From positions 1 through 44,418 of the forward strand of contig JAAURB010000041.1 of NCBI GenBank assembly GCA_012033335.1: 44,418 bases of DNA. Direction: 5' to 3'. The stretch's first letter is position 1, and every line of letters begins with the position of its first letter. A program made the translations under genes and the position numbers. The stretch comes from Oscillatoriales cyanobacterium RM2_1_1 (lineage in GTDB: Bacteria > Cyanobacteriota > Cyanobacteriia > Cyanobacteriales > Microcoleaceae). The notes beneath the pieces are model-generated. The model ran no database searches. It worked only from the letters and a program-made list of their open reading frames with translations, and had not been told where the DNA came from. Shown here piece by piece: positions 18,858-28,240 of the stretch.

Positions 18858-19515
18858 CTAGATATACTCCACCACCACGTCAGTCGGATAGCGCACCTTT
18901 GGCATCTCCGCATACTTATCGTCGGCTGCCCGATAGCCCGCAGGACAGACCACTACGGCGTGATATCCCTGGGCAGGAAGGTTTAAAATCTGATCATACT
19001 GATCAGGCACAAATCCCTCCATCGGGCAGGTATCAATGCCTAACATGGCGGCGCAGGTCATGTATTGGCCAAGGGCAAGATAGACCTGACGAGTTGACCA
19101 GGCATTCAAGTCAAGGGGGATAGGGGGGTTGCTTCAGAAATCCTTTAACCACATCAGCAAATCCCTGGAGCTTCTCGGTCGGAGTTTGTCTGACTTCGGC
19201 CATGCGATCAATGTAGCGATCAACATCCGCCGGATCAACGTCACGTTTGATCGCTAGAACCACAAGATGGGACGCATCCACCACTTGAGTTTGTCCCCAG
19301 GAATGCTCCACCAATTGCTGACGAATCTCCCGATCCCGCACTACAAAAAACTTCCAGGGCTGTAATCCAAAAGAAGATGGGGCCAGCACCAGGCTCTGTT
19401 CTAGAACTTTCCAGATCTCATCAGGAATAACTCGACTGGAGTTAAATTTTTTGACGGCGTAGCGCCAGCTCAACTGATGCAATACCGTGTCAGGAGAAAC
19501 AGTAGAAGAGACCAT
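18858..19515 (-). pseudogene. Nitroreductase-family oxidoreductase, frameshifted
   Basis: Two overlapping frames together read as one FMN-dependent NAD(P)H nitroreductase of about 218 residues (NfsB-like). The first part has HQLSWRYAVKKFNSSRVIPD, LAPSSFGLQPWKFFVV (FMN-binding turn) and runs to FLKQPPYPP, then stops. The other frame continues with LDLNAWSTRQVYLALGQYMT, the conserved second half, and GIDTCPMEGF. The shift falls in the run of five Gs at 19115-19119 (plus strand; six Gs follow at 19123-19128): removing one G restores the frame. Both halves look unmutated otherwise, so this is a recent mutation or a sequencing indel. The ATG at 19515 is preferred; another in-frame ATG is at 19539. 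Confidence 0.85.
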
Positions 19516-19744
19516 ACAATACCACGGAATTTTTTTCAAGAATTGCAGATTAAGTCGTGCCCGTCAATTCGGCAGGACTTGCCAACCCGACTCTCCAGAA
19601 TGGCAGGGCCAATTCTGATAATTTTTCATGTCGGTTCTTTCGGTTCAAACGGCTGACCTGAGATGAAAACCCGTAGGTTAAACATTAAAGTTTATGAACC
19701 CAACTCGGGTCGGGTTCTTGGGAAACAGGACACATCCTTGAATC

Positions 19745-20467
19745 CTACCTGCGATTGAGCGCTCCTAGCAGCCGCAGGATAAAGATAAACAAGTTGACAT
19801 AGGTCAGATACATGGACAAGGCAGCGGAGAGATACTGATCGTCCCGATAGACCCGAGGCAGAATATAAAAATCCACTACCGCTGACCCCGCAAACAAAAA
19901 CACCCCAATTCCCGAAATCGCAATCTCCAGGAAATTTGGAGTTTGTCCACCAAACAGGGCAAAGACAAACTGACCCAAGACCACCACCAACAGGGCCATA
20001 ATTCCCAGTTGTACCGTTTTAGTCAGGGCCATGCCATCCTCATCGGAGAGGTTGGAGCCAATCTGCCGGGCAATCACAAAGGTAACGCCACATCCGAGGG
20101 CGGCAAAGCCAATACCCTGAATGCCAACGTTAGTATTCAGCACATTATTGACTAGGCCGCTCAGGGTATACCCCGTCAGCAGACTGTAGGTTGCCAATAG
20201 GGGCAGGGCAACGCTGTTGTTGCCCTTGGCGGCAATCCCTTGAGCAACGAAAAATAGTACCAACTCCAGAATGATGGCAACAATGAACGTAGTGAAAAAG
20301 ATGCCAGGATTGGTTTCTAAAACTTTTAGACCGCCGAAAGTCCCCACGGCAGTCAACACCAATCCACCTCCCACAAAGGGGAGAGCATTGGCAATGACAT
20401 TAGGCCCAACCAACGGCTTGGTTTTTGCCTCTTGCATGGCTCGACGGAAGTTACTGGTATTTGCCAC
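19745..20467 (-). CDS. Bax inhibitor-1/YccA-family membrane protein
   Basis: This 240-residue protein has seven hydrophobic segments spaced through the sequence, for example VGGGLVLTAVGTFGGL, TTFIVAIILELVLFFVAQGI, LPLLATYSLLTGYTL, IGFAALGCGVTFVIA, LGIMALLVVVLGQFVFALFG, ISGIGVFLFAGSAVVDFYIL and LSMYLTYVNLFIFILRLLG. This topology, the SAVVDFYILPRVYR stretch and the YVNLFIFILRLLG ending are typical of Bax inhibitor-1 (UPF0005/YccA/YetJ) proteins, which act as pH-gated calcium leak channels in characterised members. Its role in cyanobacteria is not known. It is transcribed alone. The start is the ATG in front of a short polar N-terminus. Confidence 0.93.
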   Translation of the reverse strand: MANTSNFRRAMQEAKTKPLVGPNVIANALPFVGGGLVLTAVGTFGGLKVLETNPGIFFTTFIVAIILELVLFFVAQGIAAKGNNSVALPLLATYSLLTGYTLSGLVNNVLNTNVGIQGIGFAALGCGVTFVIARQIGSNLSDEDGMALTKTVQLGIMALLVVVLGQFVFALFGGQTPNFLEIAISGIGVFLFAGSAVVDFYILPRVYRDDQYLSAALSMYLTYVNLFIFILRLLGALNRR

Positions 20468-20728
20468 GGCAACTCCTTAGATGAATACTGATAGTCAGTA
20501 CGGATAGTACCAACAAGTTTATTGTTATATTTTGACTGATTCCTGGGGAATTGGCAGGGGGCGATCGCGACAAATCATTACAGGTTTTCAGCCCTAGCTG
20601 GCCCAGGGAAATCTGAGGATAATTATGTGCTAAAGTTAAAAAATGTAAAGAATTATGAGTTTTAGATGATCCCAGGGTTAACAACTTTATTTAATGATTC
20701 ACAATTTGAGGCAGTTAAAATTTGTCCT

Positions 20729-21531
20729 ATGAAGCAGACATGGTTCCGTGGAGCCTGGGTATTTTTGTTGGCGATCAGTTTTGGGCTGTTGAGTTGGGCT
20801 GTTGCTCCTGCTGCCTATGCCTTTGACAATCCAGAGCTGCTTCCCAAGATTCAAACTCCGATTATTGATCTGGCAGAGCTCTTGACTGGGGTTCAGGAAG
20901 AGGCTTTATCCCAGGAGCTCAAGGAGTTTGAAGCCGAGACCGGCTGGAAACTGAGGGTGTTGACCCAGTTTGATCAGACCCCCGGGCGAGCCGTCAAGGA
21001 TTACTGGGATCTGGATACCAAAAGCTTGCTACTGGTGGCGGATCAGCGTGGAGGTAATATTCTGAATTTTAATGTGGGCCGGAGTTTTTATGCTTTGCTG
21101 TCCCGCACCTTTTGGGTTGAGCTGCAAACTCGCTATGGTAATCAATTTTTTGTGCGGGACAATGGGGAAGATCAATCTATCATCAATCCCTCGAAGCCGT
21201 CAAATCGTGTCTGCTAAAAGGCGGATGTCGGGTTGTTCCAGGTTTACCTCGAGAACAGTGGATTTTGACGCTGGTGACCTCTGCTCTCGGGGGAGTCATC
21301 TGCGGGATTGCTGCAATTCCCCGCAAACCGGGACAGGCGATCGCCTGGCAATGGGCCTTAATTTTTTCACCCCTGTGGGGAATCCTGTTTATCGCCTTTG
21401 GGATTGGGCCAGTCATCACCCGAACTGCCGATTGGGTACCTCTGACTCGCAATATTGCCGCATTCTTGATCTGCGCCCTTGCGGCCTATCTTGCCCCGAT
21501 GTTTAGTACCTCATCCGCCTCTGAAACCTGA
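20729..21531 (+). pseudogene. TPM-domain membrane protein, frameshifted
   Basis: The reading starts at ATG 20729 with a signal sequence (FLLAISFGLLSWAVAPAAYA), followed by a TPM-domain region (IDLAELLTGVQEEALSQELKEFEAETGWKLRVLTQFDQTPGRAVKDYW). It runs to EDQSIIN and then shifts to end at 21217. In the next frame the sequence goes on as LEAVKSCLLKGGCRVVPGLP and two membrane helices (ALGGVICGIAAI and LIFSPLWGILFIAFG) to 21531. Adding one base at about 21189 (AATCCCTCG to AATNCCCTCG) joins the parts smoothly at IIN-LEAVK. TPM proteins include Psb32-like and TLP18.3-like proteins of photosystem II repair; whether this one has that role is inferred only. A terminator follows. Confidence 0.82.
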
Positions 21532-21567
21532 AGCCTGTTGCCGCTCAAGGTTAATCCAAGGCCTGAT

Positions 21568-21612
21568 AAACCCAACATTCCCAGGCAATTCTCTGGGAAT
21601 GTTGGGTTTTAA
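21568..21612. terminator. Strong bidirectional terminator between TPM gene and fcl
   Basis: A perfect 17-bp stem, AAACCCAACATTCCCAG (21568-21584) and CTGGGAATGTTGGGTTT (21593-21609), encloses an 8-nt loop, with As before and Ts after. It can stop transcription from the TPM gene on the plus strand and from fcl on the minus strand. Confidence 0.85.
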
Positions 21613-21692
21613 TTGTGCACTGTTTTCAGGCAAAGTTACACTGATAACAGGTCAGGGTAAGAGCCTGAGTTACCCAAGCCCAAAACCAATCC

Positions 21693-22649
21693 TTAAGCCA
21701 GTAGCGGATCAGGATGCTGACGATACCAGTCAATCGTATTTTTCAAGCCCTGGCGAAAATCCACTTCTGCAACAAAGCCAAACCGATCTTTCGCCCTCTG
21801 GGTATCCAGGCAACGGCGAGGCTGGCCGTTGGGCTTGTCCGTTTGCCAGACGATTTCCCCCTGAAACTCCATCAATTCGCAAATCAGCTCAACCAGATCC
21901 CGAATTGTAATCTCCTGATTGGTACCCAAATTAACGGCATCAGGCTGGTTGTACCGTTGAGTGGCCAAGACAATGCCCCGGGCGGCATCCGTTGAGTAGA
22001 GAAACTCTCGACTCGGACTGCCATCTCCCCAAACCGGAAGTGATTTGTCTCCTCGTTTCTGAGCTTCGTAGACCTTACGAACCAGAGCCGGGATCACATG
22101 GGAACTTGTGGGGTTGAAATTGTCCTCTGGGCCATATAGATTCACCGGTAGCAAATAGATGCCGTCAAATCCATATTGCTGGCGATACGCTTGCAATTGT
22201 ACCAGGAGAGCCTTCTTGGCAATTCCATAAGGAGCATTGGTCTCTTCTGGGTAGCCCTCCCATAGATCATCCTCCTGGAAGGGCACCGGTGTAAACTTCG
22301 GATAGGCACAAATTGTCCCGACACAGACGAACTTTTGTACCCCCGCTTCATAGGCTGCATGAATTAACTGGGCTCCCATCATCAAATTGTCATAGAACAA
22401 CTCCGCTGGTTTCAACTGATTGAGGCCAATACCGCCCACATGGGCCGCTAAATGGATAATCACATCCTGTTGATCGGCGGCCCGCTGACAAGCCACCAGG
22501 GAGCGCAAATCACACTCACTAGAACGAGGAATTGTAATCTTGTCTAAGCTCGATCCCGCTTCAAGAAGCTGATTAACTACCTGACGACCAAGAAACCCTG
22601 CTCCGCCAGTCACTAAAATTCGCTTGTCCTGTAGATTCAATATGTCCAT
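21693..22649 (-). CDS. fcl: GDP-L-fucose synthase
   Basis: This 318-residue NADPH-dependent epimerase/reductase turns GDP-4-keto-6-deoxy-D-mannose into GDP-L-fucose. It is an extended short-chain dehydrogenase: Rossmann motif [13 protein letters not shown] (about 13-25), [14 protein letters not shown] (about 63-76), [25 protein letters not shown] (about 107-131), the catalytic Tyr-Lys in NAPYGIAKK (about 137-145), and [25 protein letters not shown] in the C-terminal part. These are specific to GDP-fucose synthase (WcaG). It is 73 nt downstream of gmd, which makes its substrate, so the two probably form one operon. The product should serve cell-surface polysaccharide. Confidence 0.95.
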   Translation of the reverse strand: MDILNLQDKRILVTGGAGFLGRQVVNQLLEAGSSLDKITIPRSSECDLRSLVACQRAADQQDVIIHLAAHVGGIGLNQLKPAELFYDNLMMGAQLIHAAYEAGVQKFVCVGTICAYPKFTPVPFQEDDLWEGYPEETNAPYGIAKKALLVQLQAYRQQYGFDGIYLLPVNLYGPEDNFNPTSSHVIPALVRKVYEAQKRGDKSLPVWGDGSPSREFLYSTDAARGIVLATQRYNQPDAVNLGTNQEITIRDLVELICELMEFQGEIVWQTDKPNGQPRRCLDTQRAKDRFGFVAEVDFRQGLKNTIDWYRQHPDPLLA

Positions 22650-22722
22650 GAACTAAAGCCTCAGTGAGCGAATATTCAATCAAATATTTGACTGAATCCT
22701 GGAACTGAATCGTGGATTCTGT

Positions 22723-23751
22723 CTAATCAAATCCATTTCCTAATTCTTTATTCCCATCCACTGCCTTGAGATCCGCATCAACCATGAGATTGACTAAATC
22801 TTCAAAGGTTATACTGGGCTCCCAACCTAGTTTTGTTCTAGCTTTATGGGGATCGCCAATAAGCAAATCAACTTCGGCAGGGCGGATATAGCGCTGATCA
22901 AACTTAACGTAGTCCTGCCAGTTCAGGTTGACATGACTAAAGGCAATCTCCAGGAATTCTCGAACGGAGTGGGTTTCGTTGGTGGCGACTACATAGTCAT
23001 CGGGGACATCTTGTTGCAGCATCAACCACATCGCCCGAACATAGTCCTTGGCATAACCCCAGTCCCGCTTAGAATCCAGGTTACCCATGTAAAGATCTTT
23101 CTGGCGGTTGGTGGCAATTCGGGCCACTGCTCGGGTAATTTTACGGGTAACGAAGGTTTCTCCCCGGCGCGGACTCTCGTGATTGAAGAGAATGCCATTG
23201 CAGGCAAATAACCCGTAGGACTCCCGATAGTTAATGGTTTGCCAGTGACCATAGACTTTGGCGCAGGCGTAGGGACTCCGGGGGTAGAAAGGGGTTGTTT
23301 CCGTTTGCGGAACCTCAAGCACCTTGCCAAACATTTCTGAAGATCCAGCTTGATAAAATCGGACTTCAATCCCTGTACGTTGCTGGTAATCTCGAATGGC
23401 TTCTAACAGACGCAAAACCCCCATGCCTACTGCATCCACAGTATATTCGGGAGAGTCAAAGCTGACTCGGACGTGGGACTGGGCTCCTAGGTTGTAGATC
23501 TCGACTGGCTGAACTTCTTCAATAATTCGGCGGAGGGTTGTCCCGTCGGTCAAATCCCCATAGTGCAAGAACAACTGGGCTTCGGGGTTATGGGGATCTT
23601 TGTAAATGTGATCAATTCGATCCGTATTAAAACAGGAACTCCGCCGAATAATGCCATGAACTTCATAGCCTTTCTCCAGCAAAAGTTCGCTTAAATACGA
23701 TCCATCTTGTCCTGTGATTCCAGTGATCAGGGCACGCTTACGGTCTGTCAT
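22723..23751 (-). CDS. gmd: GDP-mannose 4,6-dehydratase
   Basis: Gmd converts GDP-D-mannose to GDP-4-keto-6-deoxy-D-mannose, the first step to GDP-L-fucose. The 342 residues show the NADP-binding [19 protein letters not shown] (about 7-25), [48 protein letters not shown], the catalytic SSEMFGKV, and [15 protein letters not shown] with Tyr and Lys. [15 protein letters not shown] and [23 protein letters not shown] are family-typical. It starts the gmd-fcl pair. A 522-bp gap separates it from the upstream sugar transferase on the same strand; I see no gene there, only a 14-bp tandem repeat at 23961-23988. Confidence 0.97.
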   Translation of the reverse strand: MTDRKRALITGITGQDGSYLSELLLEKGYEVHGIIRRSSCFNTDRIDHIYKDPHNPEAQLFLHYGDLTDGTTLRRIIEEVQPVEIYNLGAQSHVRVSFDSPEYTVDAVGMGVLRLLEAIRDYQQRTGIEVRFYQAGSSEMFGKVLEVPQTETTPFYPRSPYACAKVYGHWQTINYRESYGLFACNGILFNHESPRRGETFVTRKITRAVARIATNRQKDLYMGNLDSKRDWGYAKDYVRAMWLMLQQDVPDDYVVATNETHSVREFLEIAFSHVNLNWQDYVKFDQRYIRPAEVDLLIGDPHKARTKLGWEPSITFEDLVNLMVDADLKAVDGNKELGNGFD

Positions 23752-23960
23752 GTTAAACCTTTTCTGAACGATATGAAACTACTGTGCAACCCCGGCTCAG
23801 GCGTAATCAACCTTAGTAGATTACAGGTGACAATCTATTCCATTATGCACCGCACCTTTCCCAAAACCGGACTCTGGAGAGGTTCACTAAGGAGTTGCCT
23901 GTCCAGCTCAGTTGCATTCTTTACTGTTCCCAATCGGTCAGGCTAACTGATCACAAGGTT

Positions 23961-23988
23961 CAATTGAAAACACACAATTGAAAACACA
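23961..23988. repeat. Two-copy 14-bp tandem repeat
   Basis: CAATTGAAAACACA is present twice in direct succession. It lies in the non-coding gap upstream of gmd and has no recognised role. Confidence 0.6.
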
Positions 23989-24273
23989 CCATAACAATAA
24001 GACAAGCCCCAGGTAATAGCCTTGGCCAATGGCTCCAGAGGGTTGAGGGTTGGATCAGAGAGTGAGGAGGGAAACCAGAAACACATCGAACACCATTGCC
24101 CATTAGCTGTCCGTTAGCAAAATGCTCTACAAAGTGTTGACCTTATCAGAACCGTTTTGCTTGAAGCTCAAAAACCTGGCCATCCGAACCTATGACCAGG
24201 ATGTTGCACTCTCAAACCAGTTCATGACTGATTAAGAATGAATACATCACCTTGTAATGGCTTCTAACATTAC

Positions 24274-25008
24274 CTAATAGGCTCCATTGTTGTTCGGAAA
24301 AATCACAACCCCAATCGTTTTGACCATGATCCAGAGGTCAATCCAAAAGTTCTTGAAGTTGACATAGTGCAAATCAATCTGTACCCGACGGGGATAAGGA
24401 ATATCATTGCGACCTGAAACCTGCCATAACCCAGTAATTCCAGGTCTGATGGTGAGAACCTTATCCATATGGCGACCATATTTATAGAGTTCTTCCGCCA
24501 CCAAAGGTCTCGGGCCAACGACACTCATATCTCCCTTGAGCACATTCCAGAACTGAGGAAACTCATCTAAGCTAGTGACCCGCAGAAAATGACCAATCCA
24601 GGTTATCCGGGGATCATGCTTGAGTTTAAAGTTGTTCTGGTACTCCTGACGCAGATTGGGTGAGGTCTCCATTAAGTCATGGAGCATCTCATCTGCATTA
24701 TTCACCATGGTACGGAACTTGATGCACCCGAAAAGCTGACGGTTTTTCCCGACCCGTTGCTGCACATAAAACACTGATCCTGGAGAACTCAGGGCAATCA
24801 GCAACGCGAGCAAGAGATAAACCGGAGCAAATAAAACGAGAACCGACAGAGAGAACAGAATATCAAATAGACGTTTCCAAAACTCTCCATTTAGCTTCTT
24901 GAGCAGAGACAAACTTCGGCTGCGCCCCTGCCCTGGGGAAAGAGAGCTATGCCTCACAAGAGAACGCCGAAGTCCCCTACCAAAGATGAGTTGGCTGTTA
25001 GCAGTCAT
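24274..25008 (-). CDS. Polyprenyl-phosphate sugar-phosphotransferase (priming enzyme)
   Basis: This 244-residue membrane protein belongs to the bacterial sugar transferase family (PF02397 type), which loads the first sugar-1-phosphate on undecaprenyl phosphate for exopolysaccharide or lipooligosaccharide assembly. It has a polar N-terminus of about 40 residues, one membrane hairpin (about 48-75, ILFSLSVLVLFAPVYLLLALLIALSS), then the catalytic core: GSVFYVQQRVGKN, CIKFRTMV, RVTSLDEFPQFWNVLKGDMSVVGPRPL, RPGITGLWQVSGRND. The size equals the short form lacking the extra N-terminal helices of WbaP/WcaJ. It lies between a glycosyltransferase and gmd-fcl on the same strand, so it fits an exopolysaccharide locus. 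Confidence 0.94.
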   Translation of the reverse strand: MTANSQLIFGRGLRRSLVRHSSLSPGQGRSRSLSLLKKLNGEFWKRLFDILFSLSVLVLFAPVYLLLALLIALSSPGSVFYVQQRVGKNRQLFGCIKFRTMVNNADEMLHDLMETSPNLRQEYQNNFKLKHDPRITWIGHFLRVTSLDEFPQFWNVLKGDMSVVGPRPLVAEELYKYGRHMDKVLTIRPGITGLWQVSGRNDIPYPRRVQIDLHYVNFKNFWIDLWIMVKTIGVVIFPNNNGAY

Positions 25009-25196
25009 CTTACTCCTTCAATTCACACCACACAGTTCTGATCATAAATCGTTAAGACACCCAATATGGAGAATTGAGTACTTAAAACGATAACTTTAGG
25101 ATAAGAGACAAAACCCACAGTTGGAAGCCCCAGTGCAATAGACTTTAAATTCTATAGCTCTGTGCCCTCTTTGATAACCGGTGATCCTCAGGCATT

Positions 25197-26375
25197 TTAG
25201 CGGAATTTTCCGGCTTGAAACTGTTCAATACATTGCTCCACAAAAAGCAGGTAGCGCTGACGGAACTGCAAATGGTCAAACTGACTCGCGTGGGAACGCA
25301 AAGTCTCTGGCTGAAATTTGCCGTCGAGTTGCTCAAATTCCTTGATGGTTTCCACCAGAACCTCCTGGGTTTGTTCTGGAAATAGCAATCCTGTACCGGA
25401 AGCCTTCTGCTGGCGGATATCCTGCACCGTTTCTAAGGCCCCTCCGGCCCCGTAGGCGATCACCGGTGTCCCGCAGGCTTGAGCCTCGATTAAGGCCATG
25501 CCAAAGTCTTCACAGGCCATGTAGACAAAGGCCCTAGCGTGACTCATATATTGCTGAACCTGATCATCGGATTGCCAGCCCAAAACTTGTACGTTGTCCT
25601 GAGCAATCTGCCGAATTTTTTCTAGCTCTGGCCCCGTGCCAATCACCACCAGCGATCGCCCCAATTGATTAAAGGCCCTGACAATCAGCTCCACCTTTTT
25701 GTAGCTCACCAACCGACAGACCGTCAGATAAAAGTCTTGCTTTTGGGGCTGAAAGCAAAACCGTTCCAGATGAATTGGTGGATAAATCACCTGGGCCGGT
25801 CGGCGATAACAGCGCCAGATCCGTCGAGCGGTATGATCAGAGTTGGCAATGAAATAATCCACTCGATTGGCGGAGATCACATCCCATTGCCGGAGCCAGT
25901 GCAGCAGATAACGGGTCAAAATTCCCTGGGGGCCTTTGCCCGCCAAAGAGCTGTGCAGATAATCAAAGGTCAAATCCCAGGCATAGCGCATGGGAGTATG
26001 ACAGTAACAAATATGGAGTTGCTGAGGGGTAGTCAGGACTCCTTTGGCCACGGCATGGGCAGAGGACAGGATCACATCGTAGGCCCGCAGATCGAGCTGC
26101 TCAATCGCCAAAGGCAGCAAAGGTAGATACTTCTGTACCCCAGACCGGGCCAGGGGAAAGTGCTGAAGGAATGTTGTGCCGATCTGACGGTTGAAGAGAT
26201 AGCTTTGGGGATTACTGGATTCAAAATCAATCAAGGCATAGAGATCCGCCTCTATCTGGGCCAGAATTTCTTTAACCACGAGCTCTGACCCCCCGGTGGC
26301 ATGGGGAGTTAACCATTCATGAACCAGAGCATACTTCAAAGAATCTGACACTGCTGATCGAAGTCCATTCCTCAC
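25197..26375 (-). CDS. Glycosyltransferase family 4
   Basis: This 392-residue GT-B enzyme probably transfers a hexose from a nucleotide donor during polysaccharide assembly. Signature parts are the N-terminal YALVHEWLTPHATGGSELVV (about 14-33), HICYCHTPMRYAWDLTFDYLH (about 121-141), the second-domain start YLTVCRLVSYKKVELIVRAF, GTGPELEKIRQIA, and the donor-binding ACEDFGMALIEAQACGTPVIAYGAGGALETV. The true start is uncertain: GTG at 26375 gives 13 extra residues, and later GTG or TTG codons give a more typical N-terminus. It sits 188 bp upstream of the sugar transferase on the same strand. The 654-bp region upstream holds no convincing gene. Confidence 0.92.
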   Translation of the reverse strand: MRNGLRSAVSDSLKYALVHEWLTPHATGGSELVVKEILAQIEADLYALIDFESSNPQSYLFNRQIGTTFLQHFPLARSGVQKYLPLLPLAIEQLDLRAYDVILSSAHAVAKGVLTTPQQLHICYCHTPMRYAWDLTFDYLHSSLAGKGPQGILTRYLLHWLRQWDVISANRVDYFIANSDHTARRIWRCYRRPAQVIYPPIHLERFCFQPQKQDFYLTVCRLVSYKKVELIVRAFNQLGRSLVVIGTGPELEKIRQIAQDNVQVLGWQSDDQVQQYMSHARAFVYMACEDFGMALIEAQACGTPVIAYGAGGALETVQDIRQQKASGTGLLFPEQTQEVLVETIKEFEQLDGKFQPETLRSHASQFDHLQFRQRYLLFVEQCIEQFQAGKFR

Positions 26376-26530
26376 TATCCCACAGCGATCGCCATCTGAT
26401 CCAGTTCTCTGATCCTGGGAGTTCCTTCAGTAAATTTCTTCAATCCGCTCAAGGCTGACTCAAGGCTGAATTTGGGCCGAATCTAAGCTGGCCACAGGAG
26501 GTCAATGTTGATAAGTGTCAAAAAGATTGT

Positions 26531-26552
26531 TAAAAAATATTAATATTTTTTA
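26531..26552. repeat. Perfect AT-rich 22-bp palindrome
   Basis: TAAAAAATAT followed by TAATATTTTTTA reads the same on both strands across 26531-26552. It lies about 155 bp upstream of the glycosyltransferase gene, on the far side of which the histidine kinase diverges. It could be an operator or an intergenic hairpin. Confidence 0.5.
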
Positions 26553-26627
26553 GCGGCGATCAAGATTTTCTTATCTGAGCTTTTGATTTTGCTTCCATCC
26601 TGAATTCAATTGATATGATAGGCATAA

Positions 26628-26706
26628 GATATATCAGTCCCGGGGGCCATAGCAGATTGATCGGCCCAATAAGATTGGGCCAGGGCTCAACCCCCTCAGG
26701 TATATC
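26628..26706. other. Possible structured RNA element
   Basis: Nested pairing is visible: GATATATC (26628-26635) with GGTATATC (26699-26706), GGGGG (26642-26646) with CCCCC (26691-26695), and GGCCCAAT (26663-26670) with ATTGGGCC (26674-26681) around AAG. It lies in a 654-bp gap between divergent genes. I do not recognise a family. Confidence 0.35.
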
Positions 26707-27029
26707 AGGGTGATTTAGTCTATTCAGCATTGACCGGTAAAGCTGTGTGGGCGATCGCCATTTTGACAGCAATTCAGGGTTCATTGAGATAGTTCATCAA
26801 GATTGATCGGATGCAGGTTTGGAGTGCAGGCTTCTGATTGGCCTGGGCAAAAATATCTGCTCACGATCAACAATTTCAGTAGGCTTCCCATTACCATACT
26901 GAGATTTTTAGAGTATAAAATATCCAGTGCGGAGTAATCAGGTCACAGATTTCGATTCATTTTCTTCGATTAATTTTCAGGGTGCAGTTTTAGTGATTCA
27001 GCGATTATTCTATTTCCCTTATTAAACCC

Positions 27030-28109
27030 TTGATTATGCTGCTGAACTCTGCCCAAATGCCTCAATCCCAGTCCCTCAATTATTCTGCTCAATCCATCAA
27101 CAAGTCTGGTCATGAAGCCTTAAGCTCATCCTTGGATGAATCCCCTGATCAATCTCTGGAACTTGAGCAATTAAGACAGGAAAACGCCTATCTCAAGGCT
27201 CTTCTGGGGCAGCAAAACCCCTCTTTAATGGCTCTAGTGTTTTCCTCTTCATTAGAGAACTATGATCTGCTTGAACCCTGTCTGCGATCTGCCCATTCCT
27301 GTTCTCAATGTTGCCATTGTCAAGACTGGACGTCCGATGAGCTTCTGATTGAATCAATCTGGAATAAAGCTATTGATGGAGTTGCGGCCATATCAAGGGC
27401 AAAACAGTTCTTTCTGGCGAATATTAGCCATGAACTTCGTACTCCCCTCAATGCCATTCTGGGTCATGCAGATTTGCTCAGGGAAGACGCGATCGCCCAA
27501 AGCCAAGTCAGTTACCTGGAAGATATTCAGGTGATTCAACAGGAAGGGCAACGGTTGCTGCGGACGATCAACCATCTCCTGAATTTGACCCGATTGGAAG
27601 CAGGTCAGACCCCGCTCAAACTGCTCACCTTTGACCCCGTTAACATAGCTGAAATCCTGATTACTCAGTTCTCTCAAAAGGCTCATATCAATCAAAATCA
27701 ACTGGAGGTTTCCTATGGCGAGACCCTGGGCCTAGTCTATACTGATCCGAGAAAACTCCAGCAAATTCTATATCACCTACTGGATAATGCCCTGAAGTTT
27801 ACTCAAGGGGGCAAAGTCACCTTATATTTGACCCAGAAAGAATCCCAGGGCAAGGTCTGGCTATGTTGCCAGGTGGCAGATACTGGGATTGGAATTGCAC
27901 CAGAACAACAACCCCTATTGTTTGCAGCCTTTACTCAGGAGGATGATTCCACCAGTCGTGAATATCAGGGAATGGGGCTGGGATTGACGACCAGCGATCG
28001 CCTTTGCCAAATTCTTGGAGGCCATCTTTCCGTCTCGAGTCAGGTGGGAAAGGGTTCAACCTTTACGGTCAGACTTCCGGCCCATTTCACAGCAGAGCCA
28101 TCGGTGTAA
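27030..28109 (+). CDS. Soluble sensor histidine kinase with Cys-rich N-terminus
   Basis: This 359-residue histidine kinase has no membrane helix and no receiver domain. Residues 41-62 form a coiled coil (EQLRQENAYLKALLGQ). Residues 84-97 carry a cysteine cluster (C84, C91, C94, C95 and C97 in the SCSQCCHCQDW neighbourhood). HisKA (about 122-190) has the phosphoacceptor His134 in ANISHELRTPLNAIL, and the HATPase domain shows the N box with Asn253 (LLDNALKFTQ), G1 at 284-289 (DTGIGI) and G2 (GMGLGLT, about 314-320). No response regulator is adjacent, so the partner is unknown. The first ATG is used, but the second (codon 3) is also possible. A hairpin terminator follows. Confidence 0.93.
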   Translation: MIMLLNSAQMPQSQSLNYSAQSINKSGHEALSSSLDESPDQSLELEQLRQENAYLKALLGQQNPSLMALVFSSSLENYDLLEPCLRSAHSCSQCCHCQDWTSDELLIESIWNKAIDGVAAISRAKQFFLANISHELRTPLNAILGHADLLREDAIAQSQVSYLEDIQVIQQEGQRLLRTINHLLNLTRLEAGQTPLKLLTFDPVNIAEILITQFSQKAHINQNQLEVSYGETLGLVYTDPRKLQQILYHLLDNALKFTQGGKVTLYLTQKESQGKVWLCCQVADTGIGIAPEQQPLLFAAFTQEDDSTSREYQGMGLGLTTSDRLCQILGGHLSVSSQVGKGSTFTVRLPAHFTAEPSV

Positions 28110-28139
28110 TCTCAAACTGGATAGAATAATGTTCCCTTG

Positions 28140-28175
28140 CTAAAAGCCTCGCGGTGCGGGGCCTTTAGAAACCTT
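28140..28175 (+). terminator. Hairpin terminator of the histidine kinase gene
   Basis: CTAAAAGCCTCGC (28140-28152) pairs with GCGGGGCCTTTAG (28156-28168) with one mismatch and a GGT loop. It lies 31 bp after the kinase stop, in the convergent gap before the GUN4-type gene. Confidence 0.6.
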
Positions 28176-28240
28176 TGATTTTAGAAATTCTAGAAATTCT
28201 AGACTTCTCAGGATTAATTTGAGGCGATCACCAAAAATTC

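Noticed and set aside
26560-26784. 74-residue minus-strand open frame
   Set aside because: It covers the nested hairpins and a HIP1 site, lacks a ribosome-binding site and reads unlike protein.
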